42,538 nucleotides of DNA from positions 1 to 42,538 of the IMG/VR virus record IMGVR_UViG_3300005526_000005; one strand, 5' to 3'. Below are positions 24,287 through 31,297 of the stretch, one piece after another (position 1 is the stretch's first letter; each line of letters opens with the position of its first letter). The notes under the pieces were generated by a model. That model was not told the DNA's origin and ran no database searches. It saw nothing but the letters and a program-made list of their open reading frames with translations. This stretch comes from a virus. A program made the translations under genes and the position numbers.

Positions 24287-25025
24287 TGCTCCGCGGGGTT
24301 TCGTCCGGTTGATCGAGCCAGCGGTCCTGGCTGAGCCAGGTAGCGGGGTTGCACCAGGGTCGGTCCGGGGGTTTGTCTCGGATGTAGTTTTCGAGGCCGG
24401 CGCTGATCTTTTCGGGCGGAGCGCGGGCTACGGCTCTGCGGTATTGGGCCTCCGCGGCGCGCTTTGCCACTTTATGGGGATATAAATCCCAGAAGTTCGC
24501 CCAACCAACGAGGCCCCCCTCCAAGGGGGGCTTATGGGGGGTTACTCTTTCTTTCTTATCTTTCTTACTTTGTGAAGGTGAAGGTAAGACGCGCGCGCGC
24601 GAAGCTACGCTTGAGCTATGGGGGGAGCTATGGGTTGAGCTACCAGCAGTGCTACTAGCTGAGCTACTAGCTGAGCTACCGTTAGCCCAGCGTTTGGCGG
24701 CGGTCATATTTCCGCCGGAGCGGCGCGCGTTTGCTAGGGTTTCGGCCTTTTCAAGTTCGGCGTCGATGCGTTTGTGGCGCCATTCCTGGCCGTCAGAAAT
24801 TTCAAAGAAATGTTCCATGGTTGGGCGCATTTTTTTCCACTCAGAACGAGACATTTTTGTGATCATTCTGAGTGAATTATTTTCATCGGGCAGGGGGCCG
24901 CCGTTGCGCCAGTAGGCCATGATCAACAGAAAATAGACGCCGTGCTGAAGCGGGGTCAGATGCTGGGTATCGGCGAGGTAGTCGCCGATATAGAGGGGCA
25001 TCCAAGTATCGCTTGGCTTGGGCAT
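24138..25025 (-). CDS. DUF1376 replication initiation protein
   Basis: This 295-aa protein starts at ATG 25025 (MPKPSDTWMPLYIGDYLADT); the 76-residue upstream extension is antisense-like. Residues 5-95 are the DUF1376/YdaU winged-helix domain (LTPLQHGVYFLLIMAYW, LRMITKMSRSEWKKM). Residues 110-165 are a Ser-rich linker encoded by tandem repeats. Residues 180-245 resemble the DnaT/DnaD-type C-terminal domain (FWDLYPHKVAKRAAEAQYRRA, PWCNPATWLSQDRWLD) that contacts ssDNA and the helicase. The layout parallels lambda O: an origin-binding N-domain, a linker whose DNA is the origin, and a helicase-contact C-domain. Confidence 0.82.
   Translation of the reverse strand: MPKPSDTWMPLYIGDYLADTQHLTPLQHGVYFLLIMAYWRNGGPLPDENNSLRMITKMSRSEWKKMRPTMEHFFEISDGQEWRHKRIDAELEKAETLANARRSGGNMTAAKRWANGSSASSSASSTAGSSTHSSPHSSSVASRARVLPSPSQSKKDKKERVTPHKPPLEGGLVGWANFWDLYPHKVAKRAAEAQYRRAVARAPPEKISAGLENYIRDKPPDRPWCNPATWLSQDRWLDQPDETPRSNGSGRNQRLSPVESLYLGAARAADAFDRRQRETARCADCKPAEPLLDRG
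24510..24681. other. Candidate replication origin inside the DUF1376 gene
   Basis: On the plus strand about seven 12-bp units carrying GAGCTA/GTGCTA lie at 24600-24681 (cores at 24603, 24614, 24626, 24638, 24651, 24662 and 24674). Next come a (CG)5 run at about 24590-24599 and an AT-rich one-strand purine tract at 24541-24578. A perfect hairpin GCCCCCC-TCCAA-GGGGGGC ends the series near 24512. Iterons followed by a purine tract within the initiator gene is the lambda ori plan. No experiment or homology backs this. Confidence 0.5.
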
Positions 25026-25030
25026 CGCAC

Positions 25031-25231
25031 CTATCCGGCACGTTGGAGGGAGCTCTGCTCGCGAGCGGCGAGCCATTCGAGCATGAAGGTGCGGACCTGG
25101 CCCCAGGTCGCGGAGCCGCGATACTTTCCGGTGAGGGCTTCCCAAGCCGCCCAAGGCCGCACCCGATCGTCGGCGGCGCGCCAGTAGCGGATGGTGGCGT
25201 CGACGTCGGCGCGCAACGCAGCGGTGGTCAT
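25031..25231 (-). CDS. Small hypothetical protein
   Basis: This 66-aa protein starts at ATG 25231, overlapping the previous stop as ATGA, and ends 5 nt before the DUF1376 start. It begins MTTAALRADVDATIRYW and is helical and charged, with three Trp. The overlap chain from the HNH gene supports it as real. No family is recognised. Confidence 0.65.
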   Translation of the reverse strand: MTTAALRADVDATIRYWRAADDRVRPWAAWEALTGKYRGSATWGQVRTFMLEWLAAREQSSLQRAG

Positions 25232-25356
25232 GGCTCGCACCATTCGATGGCAAACACTCGCCCTTGCTTGTCGAGCAGCAGCCAGCACCACATCCATTCC
25301 TGGTATGTTGTGATCGGCGACGGGCGCTGTCGCCAGATGGGGCCGATCCTGCTCAT
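25228..25356 (-). CDS. Small Trp-rich 42-aa protein
   Basis: The gene starts at ATG 25356 (ATGA overlap with the HNH gene) and ends in TGA overlapping the next ATG. It contains TTYQEWMWCWLLLDKQGRVF and looks like one short beta hairpin. The two 4-nt overlaps are the main support for its being a gene. Confidence 0.6.
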   Translation of the reverse strand: MSRIGPIWRQRPSPITTYQEWMWCWLLLDKQGRVFAIEWCEP

Positions 25357-25835
25357 GGCCGGCACTCCATCACCGCTGCGACGAACTCGGCGGCGGCTTG
25401 CGGCGTGATGGCGCGAAGATAGTTAGCGGCCGCCTCTAATCGAGCGGCGCTATCTCCGGCGTGGCCGACCATTCGGTTGCAGTTAGTGCAAAGAAGACCG
25501 CGGACACGACTAGTGCTGTGGTCGTGATCAACATCAAAGGCTCGCTCTTGCGTCTTTTGGCATATGGCGCATCGGCCATTTTGGCGTACAAACAACGCAT
25601 CGTACCCGGCCTGATCAATGCCGTATTTTCGTATTAAATGCCGCTCGCGCTCTCGTTCAGGATTAGCCCAGTAGCGGCGTTTGTCTCCATCTGTCCTGCG
25701 CATGTATTCGCGAGTCGCGGCCATCTTGCAGACTTTGCAACGCGCCTGTAGGCCATGTTTCTTGCGGCGATCCGCGAAGAAATCCGTCCTTGGCTTTGTT
25801 TGCCCACATGCGGTGCAGGTTCTCACGGAGCGCAC
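25353..25835 (-). CDS. Endonuclease VII-like HNH nuclease
   Basis: This protein has 160 aa. Residues 7-40 hold two CxxC pairs (CTACGQTKPRTDFFADRRKK, then CKVC), a zinc-binding treble clef common in this family. Residues 65-125 carry the recombination endonuclease VII core: YDALFVRQNGRCAICQ, then FDVDHDHSTSRVRGLLCTNC. The DHDH and the two CxxC pairs supply metal binding and catalysis. Family members resolve branched DNA or act as free-standing homing nucleases. It overlaps the C5 methyltransferase gene by 13 nt. Confidence 0.85.
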   Translation of the reverse strand: MRSVRTCTACGQTKPRTDFFADRRKKHGLQARCKVCKMAATREYMRRTDGDKRRYWANPERERERHLIRKYGIDQAGYDALFVRQNGRCAICQKTQERAFDVDHDHSTSRVRGLLCTNCNRMVGHAGDSAARLEAAANYLRAITPQAAAEFVAAVMECRP

Positions 25836-26509
25836 TCCATGAAAGCCTTTATGAACTCGGTAGCGAGCGGGGCGACAATCGCATTGCCGTAGGCGCGCAG
25901 TCGTCCCACTCGGGCGGAAACCCCATGCGCTGGCGCCATGTTTCCGGCGTCACTTCGATGCCGGCGCAACCCGGCCATTTTGCCATCGATGGGCACGATT
26001 GGTTGGCTGTTGCCGTTGGTGTTGCCGACAAAGTAAATCCGAGGGCGCGCATGGTCTTTGCCGACAGCGACAGCCGGAAGAACTGCCGCCCCGATTTCGT
26101 AACCCAGAACTTCCAAATCATCGCAGACGCGATCGAGCCAGCTTCCCTTCTGGGGAATCTGTTCACCAAAGAGCGTTCGAGGGCGAGTTGCAGCGATGAG
26201 ACGGCACCATTGCGGCCAGAGGTCTTGTGCAATGGTCCGACCTCGCGCCGCTCCTGAGAGCGGCTGACAGGGGCACGAACCTGTCCAAACAGGTCGAGCG
26301 TCATCCCATCCGGCCAGTCTGAGGGCGACTGACCAGCCTGCGATTCCGGCGAAGAAGTGGCACTGGCTGTAGCCGCGAAGATCGTCGGCTCGAACATCGA
26401 CAATTGAGCGTTCGTCGACATCGCCGCCCGCGATATGGCCTTCAGCGACGAGGTTTCGGAGCCACTGTGCGGCATAGGGATCGACCTCGTTGTAGTAGGC
26501 GGTGCTCAT
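25823..26509 (-). CDS. C5-cytosine DNA methyltransferase
   Basis: This protein has 228 aa, shorter than typical Dcm enzymes. Motif I is FFAGIAGWSVAL (residues about 52-63), motif IV GSCPCQPLSGA with the catalytic Cys in PCQ, and motif VI FGEQ in place of ENV. A motif VIII-like stretch is KDHARPRIYFVG, and motif X is RLRAYGNAIVAPLATEFI. The target-recognition region is very small. It probably protects phage DNA from host restriction, and it is one of three methyltransferases in this operon. Confidence 0.88.
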   Translation of the reverse strand: MSTAYYNEVDPYAAQWLRNLVAEGHIAGGDVDERSIVDVRADDLRGYSQCHFFAGIAGWSVALRLAGWDDARPVWTGSCPCQPLSGAARGRTIAQDLWPQWCRLIAATRPRTLFGEQIPQKGSWLDRVCDDLEVLGYEIGAAVLPAVAVGKDHARPRIYFVGNTNGNSQPIVPIDGKMAGLRRHRSDAGNMAPAHGVSARVGRLRAYGNAIVAPLATEFIKAFMECAP

Positions 26510-26970
26510 GCGGCGGCCTCCAGGGGGAGTTCACCAGCGCGCGGCAATGGTGCCACTGTCACCACCAGTTTTGGCTGCAGGCCGTAACGCTTGGTCATGT
26601 GCACGTCGACAACGAGCGCGTCGTTGGTGACAACGATACCATTTAGCATGGCATCGGCGGCCAATTTATAGACATTGTCGATGTCGGGTCGGGTGCCGGG
26701 CCTTATAATGCCTAAGATTGCGAGATTGCGGCGTTTTTTACTCCAACTGGCAGGAATTGGCAGTTCTGCCAGAAGGGTGACCGACACCGGCTCGTCGAGG
26801 ACTGCCGCACCCATTTCGCGCATGGTGTTGGCGGCTTCGATGCGGAGCGCGGCCATGGCGTTACGCTGCGGCGCCGGGACAAAGTGGGCCCCGGTGCGGG
26901 CAGCGATGCGCATGCGGGCGAAGGGGGTGGGCTCGCCCAACAACACCACTGTCACCGGCTGCGCGGTCAT
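26506..26970 (-). CDS. rusA: RusA-family Holliday junction resolvase
   Basis: This 154-aa protein starts at ATG 26970 and overlaps the previous stop as ATGA. The signature RPDIDNVYKLAADAMLNGIVVTNDALVVDV at residues about 92-121 has the Asp residues (DxDN, then ND) that bind metal in RusA. The N-terminal strand TVVLLGEPTPFARMR is also typical. It cuts four-way junctions before packaging. Confidence 0.88.
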   Translation of the reverse strand: MTAQPVTVVLLGEPTPFARMRIAARTGAHFVPAPQRNAMAALRIEAANTMREMGAAVLDEPVSVTLLAELPIPASWSKKRRNLAILGIIRPGTRPDIDNVYKLAADAMLNGIVVTNDALVVDVHMTKRYGLQPKLVVTVAPLPRAGELPLEAAA

Positions 26971-27614
26971 GTCTTTTTCACCGCGTCAAACAGTGACAAC
27001 TGCCCTGGCAGATCTTTGGGCCGGCGCATTTTGGGCGGCTTATCCCAAGGGTAGATTTTGACTTTCGCCGCAGCGGCGGCATTAAGAATGTGGTCCGGCA
27101 CCTTGATCCAGCCGAGGAATTGGAAGGGGCCGTTGCCATCGGTGACATCCCAGACGACGCCGCCGCTGGGGAAGCGCCAACTCGGGGGAATCTCCATCGG
27201 GACAGGGAGCGCGCTGATCGGCGCCCACAGCAGATGCGGCTTAAAGTCCACGTCTTCCTTACGCGGCTTTAAGTGGATGAAAGCCAAGTCGACCGGGACG
27301 CCGCCCGCATTGATTTTCTTGTAGGCTAACCACTTGTGGCGGTCGGTGCCGGTGCACCAGATGCCGAGCTTCTGGAATTTGTAGGCGCCGTTTGGTTTGG
27401 CTTTGACCTCCACCAGGCGTGAGTGGCGGATGCCGGCAAGGTCGAACAGTTGCAGGTCGGGCATGATGACTTTGCCGGCTCGGCCTTCGGCCATCGAGGC
27501 GCCGCGGCCGAGGTCGGCGACGTGCAGGACGTGCCAGCCATTATCGATAGCCCACCGGGCGGCTTGGCCTTCCGACCATTCGGTTAACTGTCTGAGCCAA
27601 TCGTTGGTCAGCAT
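26967..27614 (-). CDS. PD-(D/E)XK nuclease-like protein
   Basis: This protein has 215 aa. Residues about 48-75 show MPDLQLFDLAG followed by LVEVKAK, the PD...ExK arrangement of restriction-like nucleases. A helix with GQAARWAIDNGWHV precedes it, as the fold requires. The C-terminal half has Trp-rich strands and ends LPGQLSLFDAV, which resembles a sliding-clamp-binding motif (QLSLF). It sits between the Dam-type methyltransferase and RusA. The nuclease call rests on motif spacing only. Confidence 0.7.
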   Translation of the reverse strand: MLTNDWLRQLTEWSEGQAARWAIDNGWHVLHVADLGRGASMAEGRAGKVIMPDLQLFDLAGIRHSRLVEVKAKPNGAYKFQKLGIWCTGTDRHKWLAYKKINAGGVPVDLAFIHLKPRKEDVDFKPHLLWAPISALPVPMEIPPSWRFPSGGVVWDVTDGNGPFQFLGWIKVPDHILNAAAAAKVKIYPWDKPPKMRRPKDLPGQLSLFDAVKKT

Positions 27615-28645
27615 AGGGGTGCGCCCAGGTAAATTGGCTCGACGCAGAAGCCGATTTCGCTAAACACCTTGACGAATTGATTGAGGTTGCGGCCGTAATA
27701 GAAGAAGGCCTGTCCTTGGGTCGGCAGCACGGGTTGCGCATTGGGCACGGTGAAGTGAATGCGGCCGGTGGTGAAGCAGATGCCGTAGCAGGCGGCGGCG
27801 GCTCTAAAAAACCACTGCGTGTCGGTGGAATTGTTGGTGAGGACGATCGCCTGGTGGGTGCGCCCGGCGGCGATTTCATCGATCAGCTTATCGATAAACA
27901 GCGGCGCCAGCTCGCGGTGATAGGGCGGGTTGAGCCACACGTTGCCGTCCCAGGGTTGTTCCAGGCCGTTATCGGTTTCGGTGAAGAAGCGGGTGGCGCG
28001 GACGGTTTGCTGGGCAATTGGCGAGGAGGCCGGGTCGAGGTCGATGGTGCCGAGGACACGGCGGGCGCGCTCGATGTATTCGGCGGGCGTGTACCGCTCG
28101 AACTCGCCGGTGCCTTCAGTGCCGCGGATGGTGTTGGCGTTTTCCTGCTCGCAGATGCGGACGCTACGCCGACCGGCCTCTTCGAGAGCGGCACCTAGCT
28201 TGTCATCCGATACCACCCACCGCTTGCCTTCTTTCTCGCAGAGGCGCTGGCGCCAGCGGTGGACGATACGCTTGCCCGGGTCGGCGTCTGGCAAAACGGG
28301 TCTTGGAACTGCGACCCGTTTTCCTCGGCCGGGAGCACCGATCGCTTGCGACGGCACGGCAACATCCTGGCGGTAAACCACATAGCCCGCCTGCTTCGTC
28401 AGCTTCAGCTTGACTGCCTCGAATAGCTTCTCAGGGTCCTTGGCGGCCTTCCAGTGCTTCTCGGCGGCTTCCGCGACGACGATCTGTTTGAGCGAGGTTT
28501 CGGCGTCGGCGAGGGTCGCGGGAACATGGACGACCGGCAGCACCGCCGGCACTTTGGCGGCTTCACGCTGCTGCCGCAGCTCGGCGACGGCGGCGTAGTA
28601 CGAGTCGTGGAGGTCGACGCTGGCGTTGTATTCGCGCTCGGTCAC
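27608..28645 (-). CDS. Phage N6-adenine methyltransferase (Dam-type)
   Basis: This 345-aa protein starts at GTG 28645, overlapping the upstream stop as GTGA. Residues 1-165 are a charged helical region of unknown role. The methyltransferase domain starts at about 185 with GEFERYTPAEYIERAR, then IDLDPASSPIAQ, then VWLNPPYHRELAPLF with the catalytic NPPY. The last part is IVLTNNSTDTQWFF, then FTVPNAQPVLPTQGQAFFYYG. This matches the phage DNA N-6-adenine methyltransferase family. It probably guards against restriction or times replication and packaging. Confidence 0.86.
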   Translation of the reverse strand: MTEREYNASVDLHDSYYAAVAELRQQREAAKVPAVLPVVHVPATLADAETSLKQIVVAEAAEKHWKAAKDPEKLFEAVKLKLTKQAGYVVYRQDVAVPSQAIGAPGRGKRVAVPRPVLPDADPGKRIVHRWRQRLCEKEGKRWVVSDDKLGAALEEAGRRSVRICEQENANTIRGTEGTGEFERYTPAEYIERARRVLGTIDLDPASSPIAQQTVRATRFFTETDNGLEQPWDGNVWLNPPYHRELAPLFIDKLIDEIAAGRTHQAIVLTNNSTDTQWFFRAAAACYGICFTTGRIHFTVPNAQPVLPTQGQAFFYYGRNLNQFVKVFSEIGFCVEPIYLGAPLC

Positions 28646-28794
28646 GGCAGCGCCTCCGGCGATAAGTGCCGGCAGCCGCCGCTAGGGGGTAGCGCCGCGC
28701 GGAGGTTGTGCGCGGTGAGCGGCTGCCGGCAGCCGGCGTGCGGGCTGTCCCGAAGCGCCCGCGGGCCGGGTGGGGATGGGGTTGCGGCGCTCAT
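28642..28794 (-). CDS. Small 50-aa hypothetical protein
   Basis: The gene starts at ATG 28794 (ATGA overlap with the zinc-ribbon gene) and ends in TGA overlapping the GTG of the methyltransferase. It is rich in Pro, Ala and Arg with three Cys. Its support is the exact 4-nt overlap on both sides. The composition is weak evidence for a folded protein. Confidence 0.45.
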   Translation of the reverse strand: MSAATPSPPGPRALRDSPHAGCRQPLTAHNLRAALPPSGGCRHLSPEALP

Positions 28795-29045
28795 GCGGCG
28801 GCCTCGGTCGGCGGCACCAGGCGGGGCACCGGCGCCCGCACCGTCTGCGGCTGCTCCATCTCGTCGGCAACAGCGCGCAATCTGGCGGCGGCGGCGGCGA
28901 TGGCGTCGGGGTGCAGGGTGCTTTCCCAGGTGACCATGCGGTGGCCGCAGCGGCGGCAGCGGCGGATGCGGCGGACATAGCCGGACTGCGGCTGCAGCCG
29001 GCTATCGGTGACGCGGGTGGCGGCCTGGCAGTGCGGGCAGGGCAT
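28791..29045 (-). CDS. Zinc-ribbon protein (NrdR/Ogr-like)
   Basis: This 84-aa protein starts at ATG 29045, sharing a base with the upstream stop (TGATG). MPCPHC, then a DSR and Arg-rich hairpin, then CRRCGHRMVTWE form a zinc ribbon nearly identical in plan to the N-terminal domain of NrdR and similar to Ogr/Delta activators. A helical tail follows instead of the NrdR ATP-cone. It is probably a small DNA-binding regulator. Confidence 0.75.
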   Translation of the reverse strand: MPCPHCQAATRVTDSRLQPQSGYVRRIRRCRRCGHRMVTWESTLHPDAIAAAAARLRAVADEMEQPQTVRAPVPRLVPPTEAAA

Positions 29046-29206
29046 CAGCGGCTCCGCCCGGTCGCTGGAGGCGCTGCGCGGCGGGTGTCGGGGCGCCATT
29101 CCGGGGGGATATATTCACCCGCGAGCCAGCGGCGGCGCAGCTCGGCGATCACCGCCATATAGCTTTCGTAGAAGTCGCGCTCGGGATCGAAGATGCGATT
29201 AGTCAC
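29045..29206 (-). CDS. Small 53-aa protein, GTG start
   Basis: The gene starts at GTG 29206, overlapping the beta-class methyltransferase stop as GTGA, and ends sharing a base with the next ATG. It begins with TNRIFDPERDFYESYM and is a charged amphipathic helix followed by a Pro/Arg tail. The N-terminal part resembles that of the Dam-type protein further on (EYNASVDLHDSYYAAVAELR), so the two may share a small helical module. Confidence 0.6.
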   Translation of the reverse strand: MTNRIFDPERDFYESYMAVIAELRRRWLAGEYIPPEWRPDTRRAAPPATGRSR

Positions 29207-30042
29207 AGCGTCGCCTCAATTTGGCATGCCGTGGCGTGTGGCCGCCGGTAATCGCGGAACAGATCAAGTTGGCGGTAGGCGGCCTTTACGCGCTTACAGG
29301 CAAGGGCAAACCATTTCGGGTCGCTTTCGCAGCCGAGAAAGCGGCGGCCGAGTTGCGCGGCGGCGACGGCGGTGCTGCCGGCCCCCATAAAGGGGTCGAG
29401 GACCAGGTGGCTGGGCTCGGTGTGCAGACGGATAAACAACCCGGCCAGTGCTTCGGGTTTAGCCGTGGGGTGGTCACCAGCGCCGGGGATTATTTTCTTG
29501 ATCCCGTGCGCGCCAGGCCGGAGCACGTTTTCGATGGCATTTGTTGTGTCGTACCAACGGCAGGGGCCGCCGCGTTTTTGCCCAACGAGGACTGTTTCGT
29601 AAGAGCGGCGATAGTGCCAGCCCATGCCCATCGGGCCTTTGTCGAACACCACCATTTGCTTAAAGCCGAGGGCCTCGTCGAGCCAGAGCGACCAGCGGGC
29701 GAATTGGGGATCGGGGCCGCCGCCGCCACAGCAGCAGCAGCAGCAGCAGCAGCCGCCGGCGGCTAGGAGCCGGTTAGCTTCGGCAAACAGCCACCGCGCA
29801 ATTTCGTTTGCTTCCGGGCCATCGTTGTCGATGGGGCGTGGCGTAGCCGCCTCTATTTCATTAGCTGGTCGGCCTAAGGCTTTCTCCCACCGCTCGATAA
29901 GGTCGCCGTTGTTGTTGTTGTGGCCATAGGGCGGGTCGGTGAATATGAAGTCGATGCTGGCGCTTGCCAGTGTCGGCAATATCTCGCGGCAGTCGCCGAG
30001 ATAGAGTGTGGCGGCCCCGATATGTTCAACGCGCGTGGCCAT
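29203..30042 (-). CDS. Beta-class DNA methyltransferase (N4/N6) with an eight-cysteine run
   Basis: This protein has 279 aa. Motif IV is DFIFTDPPYG (DPPY at residues 36-39). Motif I, LVLDPFMGAGSTAVAA, comes near the C-terminus, which gives the beta-class order. Between them, after RLLAAGG, lies a run of eight Cys (98-105) then four Gly, encoded by a TGC repeat, where other enzymes have a hydrophobic strand. TAKPEALAGLFI is the usual lead-in to motif I. It methylates phage DNA; the target base and site cannot be read from sequence. It starts at ATG 30042, overlapping the upstream stop as TGATG. Confidence 0.87.
   Translation of the reverse strand: MATRVEHIGAATLYLGDCREILPTLASASIDFIFTDPPYGHNNNNGDLIERWEKALGRPANEIEAATPRPIDNDGPEANEIARWLFAEANRLLAAGGCCCCCCCCGGGGPDPQFARWSLWLDEALGFKQMVVFDKGPMGMGWHYRRSYETVLVGQKRGGPCRWYDTTNAIENVLRPGAHGIKKIIPGAGDHPTAKPEALAGLFIRLHTEPSHLVLDPFMGAGSTAVAAAQLGRRFLGCESDPKWFALACKRVKAAYRQLDLFRDYRRPHATACQIEATL
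29728..29751 (-). repeat. TGC trinucleotide repeat encoding polycysteine
   Basis: Seven TGC codons plus one TGT lie in a row on the minus strand, inside the beta-class methyltransferase gene. They are flanked by GGC repeats on both sides. Changes in unit number would keep the frame. Confidence 0.9.
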
Positions 30043-30305
30043 CAGCGGGCCCGGGGGAAGGAGACTGGCGCGAGGCCAGCCTCCCTCCCTGCTACCAGAC
30101 GATGGTGAGGTTGACGGAAACCCGCCAGATCACCATAGTCAGGTGCAGGAGCCGCCGATGGGTACGAGCCATCATTCGCTCCTTCGAAGCGCCGGCCGGG
30201 GCATTCCGACCGGCGTTTCACGTTAGCAGACGAAGTCAGCCGCTTCACAATCTCCCGCGAGATCACGTTTCTGATGAAGGCGACTTGATCGCTGGTCATT
30301 GCCAT
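30042..30305 (-). CDS. Hypothetical 87-aa protein
   Basis: The gene starts at ATG 30305, sharing a base with the upstream stop (TGATG), and ends the same way into the methyltransferase gene. Residues 4-30 are protein-like (TSDQVAFIRNVISREIVKRL); the rest is basic and irregular. A nested frame at 30175-30092 (27 aa, starting MMARTHRRLLHL) has a perfect AAGGAG ribosome site and may also be translated as a small hydrophobic peptide. Confidence 0.5.
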   Translation of the reverse strand: MAMTSDQVAFIRNVISREIVKRLTSSANVKRRSECPGRRFEGANDGSYPSAAPAPDYGDLAGFRQPHHRLVAGREAGLAPVSFPRAR

Positions 30306-30400
30306 CACCGCGCCCAGCGTTTTAGGGCGAGGCAGAGCAGCACGGCCGCGGGCATGGTGATGACGAGGTAGAAGGCGACGATGAGGGCGAAGGTGGTCAT
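30305..30400 (-). CDS. 31-aa single-span membrane protein
   Basis: The gene starts at ATG 30400 (ATGA overlap with the HTH gene). It begins MTTFALIVAFYLVITMP and is hydrophobic through residue 26, then ends KRWAR, so it would insert with its C-terminus inside. It is too short for most gene finders, but both ends overlap neighbours exactly. Confidence 0.6.
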   Translation of the reverse strand: MTTFALIVAFYLVITMPAAVLLCLALKRWAR

Positions 30401-30657
30401 TCGGCGGCGCAATCGGCGCGCTTTGCCGCCTTGGGACGCGCGATACCGCGAGGCCAAGGCACTCCTGATGGCCAATTTTCGTAAAAGAATGCCTCTATCG
30501 TGGCGAGCGTGTAGCTGTTGGCACCCCGCCCTTCAATTAGGCGATTGAAGATTTTGTGATTTCCGGGACAAGCTCGCAAAGCGACCGTACTGAGCGCGAC
30601 ATCCTCTGCGGCTGCATAGCGGCGGGCCAGATGCAGGATCTCGTTTGGACTCAGCAT
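30397..30657 (-). CDS. Small HTH regulator, first gene of the leftward operon
   Basis: This protein has 86 aa. The N-terminal 60 residues look like an HTH domain (EILHLARRYAAAEDVALS, then GNHKIFNRLIEGRG). It shares the IEGR turn with the divergent repressor-like protein. The C-terminus is basic. Its position divergent to the repressor suggests a Cro-like role. There is no ribosome site. The -10 TATTCT ends 7 nt before the ATG, so transcription probably starts at the A of the start codon (leaderless). Confidence 0.7.
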   Translation of the reverse strand: MLSPNEILHLARRYAAAEDVALSTVALRACPGNHKIFNRLIEGRGANSYTLATIEAFFYENWPSGVPWPRGIARPKAAKRADCAAE

Positions 30658-30694
30658 AGGCGTCAGAATACGCGGAATTTATTCCGTCAGACAA
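30657..30694 (-). promoter_or_regulatory. Leftward early promoter PL with operator
   Basis: On the minus strand -35 TTGTCT (30694-30689), an 18-nt spacer and -10 TATTCT (30670-30665) are visible. The spacer contains the perfect palindrome CGGAAT-AA-ATTCCG (30686-30673). The start point falls at about 30657, the first base of the gene. The same 14-mer sits in the same place in the rightward promoter at 31581. Confidence 0.82.
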
Positions 30695-30772
30695 GGCCAA
30701 AACCCATCTTGCTCGACAGGAGCGGCCTGATAGCGGGAATGATTTGGGTGGAATATTAGAATATTTTCCAAT

Positions 30773-31297
30773 ATGAGTAGCGTGATTGGAATCGTGCAAT
30801 TGCCCCTTTTGGAAGATTTAGACCGTGCCCTCTGGGCCGATCAGAGGATGTGGGGAGACGTGGAAGACCAGTTGTGGGATGACCCCGCGTTTAAGGCGCG
30901 TCTTCGCATCGCGGCGAAACGCAAGGGGACGAGTGTTGCCAAGGCTCTGCTCGCGGTTGGCGCGTCTCGCAATTATCTGGACAAACCGATCGAAGGACGA
31001 TCGACGAACACGATCCTAAAGCTTGCGCGGCATCTCGAAATCTCGCCCGCGCTCTTAATGGGGATTGCACCTTTTGACCTCGGTATGGAGGTCCCCAAGG
31101 TCAGCAAAATGACAGAGAGTGAACGATTGCAGCAGCTTAAGATTGTAGCAAAGACGATCGCGCTCCAGCTCGCTGCGTTAGTCTATTGCACGAGCGATAG
31201 ATCGGATGCCGACCCCGCAGTGCTGATGAAATTTGTGCTGCAGGAGATCAATGGCAATCACTCGGTGAGTGAGGATATCGGCGGCAAGGGGATGTAA
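30773..31297 (+). CDS. Repressor-like HTH (XRE-type) protein
   Basis: This protein has 174 aa from ATG 30773. Another ATG at 30848 with an AGAGG site is possible. Residues about 40-100 form the DNA-binding domain (ARLRIAAKRKGTSVAKALLAVG, YLDKPIEGRSTNTILKLARHLE). The C-terminal 70 residues are helical and probably dimerise; there is no Ser/Lys autoprotease site, so it would not be a LexA-type SOS-cleaved repressor. It lies between the two outward promoters that share an operator, the place of a lambda CI. The ATG at 30773 lacks a ribosome site. Confidence 0.78.
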   Translation: MSSVIGIVQLPLLEDLDRALWADQRMWGDVEDQLWDDPAFKARLRIAAKRKGTSVAKALLAVGASRNYLDKPIEGRSTNTILKLARHLEISPALLMGIAPFDLGMEVPKVSKMTESERLQQLKIVAKTIALQLAALVYCTSDRSDADPAVLMKFVLQEINGNHSVSEDIGGKGM

